A stretch of DNA of 64,000 nucleotides, from NCBI GenBank assembly GCA_030386875.1, contig CM059576.1, positions 18,356,058 to 18,420,057 of the forward strand, in the 5' to 3' direction. This DNA is from Morinoia aosen. Lineage: Eukaryota > Arthropoda > Malacostraca > Amphipoda > Talitridae. This document shows, piece after piece, positions 44,279-52,964 of this stretch. The notes beneath the pieces were generated by a model. It made no database searches, was not told the DNA's origin, and saw nothing but the letters and a program-made list of their open reading frames with translations. The number at the start of each line of letters is the position of its first letter. Within the stretch, counting starts at the first letter, position 1. The translations under genes were made by a program, and so were the position numbers.

Positions 44279-46450
44279 CTAGAGTCTTCAGTTCATGCTG
44301 TTGGAACTAGGGTGGGATCAGATTTCTATGATACTAGTGAAATTAATTTGAAATCTGCGTCTCCTGATACTCTGGCTAACGTTAGTGCCTCTATTCTTAA
44401 TTACGATGTAACTGAGCCTGATCCTGAAGTTTCAGACACCGACAGAAGCCTGATAAAGGCAGTTTTGGAGAATACTTCCCGTAATGGAGGAGGGCGATTA
44501 GTAATGCCTGCTTTGTGGAATGATTCCGTGATCCATTTGCTTCCTAATAATTTTTGTCTTGCTGTATGTATTCTGAAATCTATTCTCAAAAAATATCGAA
44601 ATGATTCTACTAAATTAAAGCAGTATGATGAAGTAATTAAGCGACAACTTTCAGAGGGAATTATTGAAGAAATTTCTCCCTTGGAACATTTCAAAGATAA
44701 CCAACTTTATTCTTTCTTGGCGCATAACGCAGTTTTTAGGCGTAATGTAGAGTCTACTAAATGTAGAATCGTTTTGTTGTCGAACTTGGCAGACAAAAAA
44801 ATCAAGGGAGCGATGTCTCATAACCAGGTTTCTTTGCCTGGACCACAATTAAATCCAAAGTTGTTGGCCGCCCTAACTCTCCTTAGGTTTAATAAATACT
44901 TGATGATCTTTGACCTTGAGAAAGCATTTCTTCAGTTGTGTCTTAAGCCCAGTGATACTAATAAATTACTCTTTCTGTGGTACAGGGATGTTGCGGGGGG
45001 AGATTTTTCTATTGTAGGGTACAGATTCTTGAGAGTTCCCTTCGGATTGAGGTTTTCACCTTTCTTGTTGATGCTAGTCTTGTATAAAATTCTTGTGCTT
45101 GATGATACCGAGGGAACCAGTAGAGACATGAAGAACATTATGTACAACCTAGCCTACATGGATAATATAGCTTTCTCCTCTTCCAGATCTCATGACCTCA
45201 CTAGAGCCTTGAATGTGGCTGTAGACACGTTCAATTCTTATGGGTTTAACTTGCAACAATTTGCGACTAATGCGGCAGAGGTTCATTCTAAATTGGTGGC
45301 TTCTGGTCTGGCTGAGAATTCTGGGACGTGTAAACTTCTTGGACTTTTATGGAATATTGAATCCGACGTGATCTATACTAAGGCTCCTAAGCTGGACGAG
45401 GGTGCAAACACGAAACGAACTATTTTGTCGAGTTTAAATTCAAATTTTGATCCGGCTGGGTTTATTTTGCCGACTCTAAATAGAGCTAAATTATATTTTC
45501 ACGAGCTCCAGGTGACCTCTGCCCTATCTTGGGATACAGCCTTGGAGAGTTCGTCAATTAAAACTTGGAGAAAGATTGCCAAGCAAATTAATAGCTCTGT
45601 AACATTAACGGTGCCACGCTGCCTTGGAGATTATGAAGGCTCCTTTAACTTGGTCGTGTATGTAGACGCAAGTAAAGACTTTTATGGCTGTGTGATTTAC
45701 TTGATGGAAGAATCTTCTTCCAATTTGAAATTTCTTGTCGGTAAGAACAGGCTGGTCGGGACGAGTTTGAGAACTAAATCCATACCTGTGCTTGAGCTTC
45801 TCTCAGTTAGGTTTGGTATTTCGGTCATGTTTGAAATATTCAAGGTCTTGACTAAAGCTCACTGCCCAGTTTCTATTAACAACCTCCTTCTTTACACAGA
45901 CTCGATGATTGCGTTAAATTGGTTGACTTCCAAATCTCGAAAGTTAGGGAAAATTGAACGCAAAGGCTCCCTGATTAACAACGCTCTTGACGCTATCGTA
46001 CGGGAGTGCGATGGTCATTCAGTGAGATTCTATCACATTAGGGGGACCAGCAATCCTGCTGACTGCTTGACTCGCTGCGTCTCCAGCAGGGTCCTGGCCC
46101 GGTCCACGTATTTGACGGGACCTGATGCAGATTCTTTGAATGGCTACCCGTTTTTAATCGTCCCTGAGCCTCCCCAGAGTAAGTTACAGTGGAGCGAGGT
46201 TACTGTCAATTCTGTCAGTGTCGCTCAAAGTGAGCCGATTTTGGATTTCGGCAAGTTTTCATCCTTCGCGAAATATTGTAAAGTGTTCCATTTTGTGCGT
46301 AAGTTCATATTTAATTTGAAAGCGAAGGTGAACGTCAAGCGACAGGATGTTGCCGCTAATAGCCCTGATAACTGTTTGTATGAGGATACCTGTATCGAAG
46401 TGATTAGGAATGCTCAGCGAAAAAACTATCCTGAAGTTTTCTCTTTTTTT
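44279..46450 (+). CDS. Element B reverse transcriptase and RNase H
   Basis: In frame with gag-protease after UGA. RT motifs: a BEL-type linker, CRIVLLSNLAD in place of the usual R(V/I)VFD, IFDLEKAFLQL, FLRVPFGLRFSPFLL, and AYMDNIAF at about 45155. YxDN replaces YxDD, as in element A. RNase H follows (LVVYVDASKDFYG, LELLSVRFGI, LLLYTDSMIALNWL, NPADCLTR). The frame is lost by one base in the T8 run at 46443-46450; without the shift it stops at 46478-46480. No start codon is needed if read through from gag. Confidence 0.9.
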
Positions 46451-47901
46451 CTGATAAGAAAGCAAATGCCGGTATCGTGACACAAATGAATTTGTTTGTA
46501 GACCAAAAAGGTCTGATAAGAGTGGGGAGCAAGTGGAAAAATTTGACTGCAACCTACGAAACTAGAAATCCAATTTTAATGCATAAATCCTGCCCCCTCA
46601 CGAAGTCTTTGATCCTAGATTTTCATTTGAAGATGCGTCATGCCGGTGTGTACAAAATTCTTGCCGAGATTCGTAAGAGATTCTGGATTCCGTGTGCTTT
46701 TGGTGTGGTTAAGAGAGTCATTGGAGAGTGCCTGGTTTGCAAGAAAATGTATGGTCGTACTATTAAGGTAAACAGGAATTCATATAAGACTTATCAAATT
46801 AATCCTCCTGAAATCCCATTTAGGGAAATTGCCATAGACCATATTGGTCCCTTCTCTGTGTATGGCGATAGTAATAAGGCCTATCTTTTAATAGTAACTT
46901 GCATGTGGTCACGGGCTGTGAATCTCTTGCCGACTAGGAATATTGATAATGAAGCGTTTCTCAGATCGCTTCAGTGCCATATTTTTAATTACGGAATTCC
47001 TCAAAGAATAATAAGCGACAATGGATCTCCTATTGTCTCGTCAATTAAAATGATCTCGTCATACCTGAGTGACACTTCGGTCAAATCGTTTCTTAAAGAG
47101 CGTGGCATTGATGTACTGAACTTTTCTCCCTATCCTCCAAATGCTAGTTTTTTGGGAGGCGTGGTTGAGTCCTTAGTGAAACAAGTTAAAAATATGATCT
47201 ATGCATCTATTTCGAAGACCGTACTATCGTACGACCACTTCCAACTTTTGACGGAGGAAATTAAGATGTTAGTCAATAAAAGGCCGATTGCTTTTAAAGC
47301 CGGCCTGAGGCAGGGTCTAGCCATGGAGGGTCAAGTCTTGACCCCAGAGATGTTGGTCAAAGGATTTGACGTACCATGCATTTCGGTCATTCCTCAATTG
47401 GATAATACCGACGACTCTCTTAATGACCCTACTTTCGCCTGTGACCGATCAGCTAACGATTTCCTCCTGTTTCAGCGCTTTGATAAGCTTAAACGAGTAA
47501 AGTCCAGGCTACGCGATCATTACTGGCACGAGTTCTTGCAATCTCTAAAAGACTTGGCTTCATCAAGACCCTGTGGTTACGACCCTCGGTCTCATTTTAA
47601 ACTTGAAGTTAATGACCTAGTAGCAATTCGCAACAAATTTGCGAAACCCTATTTTTATCCTCATGGTTTGGTTACAGCTGTAGAGGAGAACGATTTAGGG
47701 GAGGTGATAACCGTTACCATTCGCAAAACCAATGGGGAGAGCATACGTCGTCATGTGACGGACGTCATATTTCTAGAAAGGTGCTCGAAAGAGCACAGTA
47801 GTGTTGTTGAGCAGGCTAATCAGCCACAACCGAGACCTGTTCGAAGAGCTGCTCAGCTTTGTAGAGAACGAAATAGGCAACTAGTTAGAGATGCCTCCTG
47901 A
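46441..47901 (+). CDS. Element B integrase
   Basis: Integrase continuing the polyprotein in the next frame after the T8 run. HHCC zinc segment HLKMRH ... CLVCKK (about 46620-46745). DDE core: AIDHIGPF, ISDNGSPI and GGVVESLV supply D, D and E. The C-terminal BEL segment has NDLVAIRNKF and a VTIRKTNGES strand pair, then a Gln/Arg-rich tail to TGA at 47899. All catalytic residues are present. A GTG at 46477 or ATG at 46486 is available for internal start but is unlikely to be the natural route. Confidence 0.9.
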   Translation, partial: LFFSDKKANAGIVTQMNLFVDQKGLIRVGSKWKNLTATYETRNPILMHKSCPLTKSLILDFHLKMRHAGVYKILAEIRKRFWIPCAFGVVKRVIGECLVCKKMYGRTIKVNRNSYKTYQINPPEIPFREIAIDHIGPFSVYGDSNKAYLLIVTCMWSRAVNLLPTRNIDNEAFLRSLQCHIFNYGIPQRIISDNGSPIVSSIKMISSYLSDTSVKSFLKERGIDVLNFSPYPPNASFLGGVVESLVKQVKNMIYASISKTVLSYDHFQLLTEEIKMLVNKRPIAFKAGLRQGLAMEGQVLTPEMLVKGFDVPCISVIPQLDNTDDSLNDPTFACDRSANDFLLFQRFDKLKRVKSRLRDHYWHEFLQSLKDLASSRPCGYDPRSHFKLEVNDLVAIRNKFAKPYFYPHGLVTAVEENDLGEVITVTIRKTNGESIRRHVTDVIFLERCSKEHSSVVEQANQPQPRPVRRAAQLCRERNRQLVRDAS

Positions 47902-47945
47902 AATCTCTTCGTAATAACGGCGGAGATTCCAGCGGCCGGGCCCAG

Positions 47946-48906
47946 TGTACAAAATTCTGGTGAGGAAAGTAAATGGTCCCGATCATCCACTTTTCTGGCT
48001 GGCGAGTGAGCCGCACGGAAGATAAAGTAGAGCCTTGGCTGGGCCTTAGTAGCCAGTTCGCCATCATACTCTGCCGCCACCACCACTAATCTTTGTCCGA
48101 GCTATCCTGCACCTCAAGGAGGCCTACGTTTCACGCTCAACTTCACCGCCACCGCCACGGCCATTGGAGTCCCAGCCTCGAGAGGTGGGAAGGAGTGGTT
48201 CCCGTACCGGGGGGCTCGATGTCACTCTTCGCGGCTTTCGCTTCTGCTGCTGCGGCGCCGTGTTGTGACACGAGGTGAGGCTCAGCCTGATGTTTCACTC
48301 GCCCCTTGCTCACTTCCAGTAATAAGTGGATGATCCCATAGGACCGAACCGTTTTGTCTAAACTTTCCCACCAGGTTTTTGTGCCGTAGTTTATATTCTA
48401 GCAATTTATTCTCATCCTAGGAATTTATTCTCATCCTAGGAATTTATTCTCATCCTAGGAATTTATTCTCATCCTAGGAATTTATTCTCATCCTAGGAAT
48501 TTATTCTCATCCTAGGAACTTATTCTCATCCTAGGAATTTATTCTCGTCCTAGGAATTTATTCTCATCCTAGGAATTTATTCTCATCCTAGGAATTTATT
48601 CGCATCCTAGGAATTTATTCTCATCCTAGGAATTTATTGTCATCCTAGCTATTTATTGTCATTCGAGCGATTTATTCTAGCAATAATTCTAAACTTCTCT
48701 TGTCCTGTGTGCAGGTGTCTGTGTGAGGTCCCGGCACGGACGAAGAGAGCGGAATCTGTTGTCACTTTTAAATAAAGAAAATATTGCGAAAGGAAAGGGA
48801 AAACTTTCCTTGTAACTTGAATACTTGTTTCCTTCAGCCCATAAACCGTAGGTGCAAAGTAAAATTTAAACTCGATTCTCAAACAAATCCTCCAGATTTT
48901 TGTATA
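47946..48906 (+). repeat. Element B 3' LTR
   Basis: 961-bp LTR, same TGTAC...GTATA ends as the 5' copy, shorter by exactly one 19-bp unit. Upstream of it (47915-47945) is a G-rich tract with GCGGAG and GGCCGGG rather than a clean polypurine tract. Confidence 0.93.
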
Positions 48907-48911
48907 ATTAG

Positions 48912-49503
48912 AGTTTCACAAAAAAATTCAAATTTTTGCTTCAATATTATTTATTTTTTACACTTACATACTAGCACAAAAAAATATTTTTTCAAAGAGA
49001 AAACAAGGGTTTATGTAAGGTAAACCAAATACTGGCACCTAAAACACAAGGAGCTAGCAACACGAAAATGTACCTTGCATAAAAATACACCTTAAGCTAG
49101 TGAGATGAGAGACGTACCGGCGCTGGGGCCCTGACAGCGCGGCAGCAGCGTAACTTTCCAAATTACGGAAAATTATTGAAACCTTTTTTTTGTTATTTTA
49201 TTTTAGTTTTATAATGAAGAACAGTTGTTTGAAATAGGAAAGGAAATAAATTTGAGAAGAAAAAAAAGATATAGCTACCAGGATTTTTCCTGACGCTCTC
49301 CAGCCAAGCTTTAGCTAAGCAGCCGGCGAACTAGCCTTGTTAGCCAGAACTGCTTTTCGCAGCTTTTAAAAATATGAACAATTTTTTCTATATAAAAGAA
49401 GATAAATGGAATCTTCAAATGAATGAAAGAATTTGAATGAAGAAATTCTTCGTATATAAGAATTTTGAAGATAATGAATCAAATTCTTCGAATAAAAGAA
49501 CTA
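48912..49503 (-). other. Element A 5' leader, distal part
   Basis: About 590 bp between the element B insertion and the A 5' LTR. AT-rich, no gene. Near the LTR (49380-49500) there is a run of GAATTTGAA/TTCTTCG-like direct repeats. No TGG-starting primer site is seen at the LTR junction. Confidence 0.6.
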
Positions 49504-50046
49504 TGTCTCGCTTACCGGCAAAAAGCGACAACTTCCAGTTTTAACTGGCAAAAAACATTGTCTTTTCTGAAACGCTGCAGCTAAGCTAGACAAGACAGAC
49601 AATAATTAAAGAGTGCTCACCTGAAACTTCGAAGAATTTGTTCAGGGAACAATCTTCACTAGAAGCCGGCTGTCCAGGATTAGGCTTCCCAGAAGCAGGG
49701 CCGGTAGAGGTCGACACACGCAAGGCACACGTGCGTACGACCACAAGGTTCGTCTCTCACTGAAGCTGCAACCCGCAAGGGCTGCCTCTTCAAGGGCGAT
49801 TCGAATCCGCAGCAGAGGCTTCGGATTCACTCGTAACAAATAAACGAACACTTTATGGTTGTTCAACATTATTTTATGTCACCAGGAAGGTGAAGCACTC
49901 CAACCATTGCCCGCTTGTCATATATAATTAGCGTTTTTATATTTTCGGCCGGTTTGATGTTAAATAACGACCTAGTCCCCGATTATGCAAGATATTAATT
50001 AGCTTGCAAGGGACTTAAAAAGGGAAGCAAGGCTGGAGTTGCGACA
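49504..50046 (-). repeat. Element A 5' LTR
   Basis: 543 bp, the partner of 34331-34873. Flanked on the right by the CCTT duplication and then E3 coding sequence. Confidence 0.93.
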
Positions 50047-51707
50047 CCTTCTAAGTTCTTATGACCTGGAATATACTGGATGTGAGTTGGGTATTTTTCA
50101 CTAAATGCATCTGATGGTTCTAACACGTAATAGAGTCTGTTACAAATAATCTTTTCCATGACTTTAGCCATGCAGGGCAACAGGGATATGGGTCTATATG
50201 CCTTGGGATCAGATGCAAGTTTCCCAGGCTTTGGTATAGGGAGAGTGATTGTAAGCTTCCAGGATGCTGGGATAACCGAGTGTTCAAAACTATAATTAAT
50301 GATTTCTAATAACCAAAGTATATATTCCTGAGTAAGATTTTTGAGCATAAGATTGTGCACCTTATCATGACCTGGAGATGTATTGCGTGAGCACTTTAGT
50401 ACCGATTCTAGTTCTGTAAAAGAAAAGGAATTATTATAGGGCAAAGGATCCTCATTAAAAAGAGCTAGAGCTAATGGCATGATATAGTTTTGATTTGACG
50501 CAGTAGATCTAGTGTTATAAACATCGAAAAAGATATCTGCTAAGGCATCTGCCTTGCTTTGCGAATCCGAAATTATCTTATCTCGAAGTATGAGGGGGTC
50601 ACATCTAGCTACTTGACGCTTATTAGACAAACAGCCTATCTTTTTCCAAATGGTTGATACTGGAATTGAATAATTGATTTTAGAACAAAATTATTTAAAC
50701 GATTTCTTTTTTGAATTTATGGTGATTTTTTTGACCATAGCTTCTGACTTCCTGAGGTTTATCAGGTTGGTAGGAGTTGGGTGTTTTCTAAACAAGTTCC
50801 TTGCAGCTCTCCGCTTTTTGATCCACGTTGCGCACTCCTCGTTCCACCAATGCTTGGAGCACTTGGGAGTAACTTCTTCTTTGCTTCTGCTAAATGTTTT
50901 TTCTGAGGTCTCAACTATAGCCGATGTGAGGTTTTCCACTGAATGCAGAAAATCCTTTCCTTTGTTGATGGAAGGGAGAGATGATTTCCATTCATTCCAA
51001 GAATCATTCTTAAATATCCAATGTTTTCTTGATCTGAACCTAGTTTCATCAGGGCTAAAATTGAGAGACACTAACACTGGCTCATGATCACTACCCATCT
51101 CGGGTTCCAAAGCTATCCGAGATGCAGGCCGCAGATCAACTGACGCAAAGCAAAGATCAAGAGTGGAACATGTGTGTGTTTGCAGATGGTAGTAGGTTGG
51201 CAAGTTTTTAGGTGTAAGGAGGCACAGATCATTGTTATCTAATAGACTTTCTACTAAATTATTATCTGTGGAATTGCTTGGGACTCTTGTGTCCCACATT
51301 GGGTGATGTGCATTGAAATCTCCAACTATCAACTTATGAGAGACCAGCTGGGAGAAATGAAAATTAAACTCGTTTGTTTCTATTGCTTGATTTGGATTAT
51401 AAATGTTGAGTAGATCCACTTTATTTTTCTTATTAAAGATTTGAAGGGCTCGGATTTCTAATTTACCATTTGGATAAACATTTAATATTTTTTCTAGGCA
51501 AGAAATATCATTCCTTACCAGCATTGCCAGGCCTCCCCCAGGACGGTTGTCTCGGTGTTTGTAAAATGTGCGGTAATTAATAAATGTAGGCTCTCTACTG
51601 GCATTCAACCATGTCTCTGACAAACATACTATATGTGGCTTTGTTGAATAAAGTCTTAGTTTAAAATGAGATAATTTACTGTACAATCTATTACAATTCC
51701 AAACCAA
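50047..51707 (-). pseudogene. E3 ORF2 N-terminal part: endonuclease and start of reverse transcriptase
   Basis: APE-type endonuclease (51707 to ~50950) with SETWLNAS, VGDFNAHH, STLDLCF and GSDHEPV. TAA at 50691-50693 interrupts, and the same frame continues through 50630 with reverse transcriptase fingers (FTELESVLKCSRNTSPG, KPGKLASDPKAYRPISLL, MEKIICNRL). Just after a Phe-Ser-Glu segment near 50105 the frame jumps directly to an RNase H C-terminal motif (IQYIPGHKNLEG), so the palm with YADD and most of RNase H are deleted in frame. Element A begins within that motif. Confidence 0.88.
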
Positions 51708-51733
51708 TATGCATAGATGATGGTTGCTGTCAA

Positions 51734-52964
51734 TTATGAATGTTTTTTTTGTTGTTTTCCTCTAGAAGATCTGTTTGTCTGAGTCCTCTGCTTGGTACTT
51801 CCTGGGTTTGTCTGCAATTGCATTGGGTGGGAGTTGTAAGTGGGGCTGTAGGTATATGCTAGTTTGTCTTTCATTTCTGATGGAAGAGTCTCTATCACAG
51901 TCTTATTTTTCTTTTTCTTTTTTGCATTAACCTCCTCTTGTGCTTTTGGAGTATTAATCTTAGGATCACTCTCACTGTCAGGTATAGTTAGTTCCAAAAT
52001 TGGTTCTTGGTTTTCCAATTCAGGGCATTGTTCCAGTAGACTAATGTCCATCACACTGTGTATGATCTTTGCAATGTCTCCTCTTGAGCAAGGTCTAGCC
52101 ATATCAGTCACTGCTTTGAACAATTTAGCAATTGTGATTGCCACTTGGATCTTGAGGGCTTCAATTCTTGATTTTTCTTTTTCAGGGTGCAATGTTTCTT
52201 CTACGTTTTTTCTGTCTGAGTGCTTACATCTTTCTGTTGAATCCTCTTATTGGAGTTGTACACTGGCAGATTATAGTTTTGGCTTTGTTGTGTTTTGTTT
52301 TGCACTGGAGCTTGGTTCAGGTTATTATGTTCTGAATGTGGTATTGGTTGAGGCCTTTGAAGAGATTTTGATTCATTGTTTACAGTCATCACAGCATCCC
52401 TATAGGATAATTTACTCTCTGCTCTGATTTTTTCAACAATTTTGGCTTTCTTCAGAAAGGGACATCCTCCATAGTTGGCAGTATGGGGCCCATGGCAGTT
52501 GGAGCATTGAACTGGTCCTCTTTCTTCTTTGTTCATACACTCTCGGGAGCTATGGGGGCCAGAGCAAACTTCACATTTTGGCTTGAATCTGCAGTCTTTT
52601 GCATTGTGGCCAAAACCTTGACATTTGAAGCACTGCCATGGTTTGTCAACAAACAGTCTTACTTGGTAGCGTTGAAATCCTAGGATAATATAGTCTGGCA
52701 GAATTTGGCTGTCAAAGGTAACTTGAAAGCATAGTGTGGGTTTTGCTTCCTTTCCTTTTGTAAGTCTCTTGACATTGATGAGACTTGGATATTGTTGCTG
52801 TAAGTATTTTTTAATTTCTTCTTCATTTGAGTCAAGTCCCACAGGGCCTATTACTCCTATTGATCTCTGTACTGCCTGCGGTAGCCTGCAATCCACCCTC
52901 CAGTCTCCTATGTTTGAGATTGATTTAAGGGTTGAGATTTGCTCTTGGTTCAGAGGTTCTGTAC
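51734..52964 (-). pseudogene. E3 ORF1: gag-like protein, 5'-truncated
   Basis: Starts within the gag core (the N-terminal ~150 residues are missing because the LTR of element C abuts at 52965). It contains RSIGVIGPV, then three zinc knuckles at about 52645-52450 (CFKCQGFGHNAKDC, CEVCSGPHSSREC, CSNCHGPHTANYGGC). A one-base shift in an A6 run near 52220 separates it from a C-terminal half (52192-51734) rich in Lys and Gln. Upstream codons as far as 53133 translate LTR sequence and are not gag. Confidence 0.82.

Larger units (their letters stand above)
40851..48906 (+). mobile_element. BEL/Pao LTR retrotransposon B
   Basis: 8056-bp element inserted in the 5' leader of element A, opposite orientation, with a perfect 5-bp duplication ATTAG (40846-40850 and 48907-48911). 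LTRs are 980 and 961 bp, with about 7 substitutions and one 19-bp repeat unit difference by eye. A tRNA-Tyr-type primer site follows the 5' LTR. One long gag-protease-RT-RNase H-integrase reading frame (42221-47901) has a single in-frame UGA and a single T-run frameshift. It is the most intact element in the window. Confidence 0.95.
34331..50046 (-). mobile_element. BEL/Pao LTR retrotransposon A (host of B)
   Basis: Two 543-bp LTRs (TGTCTC...GCGACA in plus orientation) bound a minus-strand gag-protease-RT-RNase H-integrase region typical in order and motifs of BEL/Pao. CCTT flanks both ends (34327-34330 and 50047-50050). Element B is inserted in its 5' leader (40851-48906 plus 5-bp duplication); without it A is about 7.65 kb. 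The LTRs differ at only about 5 positions by eye, yet the coding region has several stops and frameshifts. No clear tRNA primer site is seen next to the 5' LTR. Confidence 0.93.
33750..52964 (-). mobile_element. E3: I-like non-LTR retrotransposon split by BEL/Pao element A
   Basis: Close relative of E1 on the minus strand. The 5' part (52964-50047) holds ORF1 and the start of ORF2. The 3' part (34330 to ~33750) holds the end of ORF2 and an A-rich 3' end. The two parts are separated by element A with a 4-bp CCTT duplication, and joining them makes a continuous RNase H motif. The 5' end is cut off by the LTR of element C. E3 also has an internal deletion removing most of the palm and RNase H. 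Confidence 0.85.
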
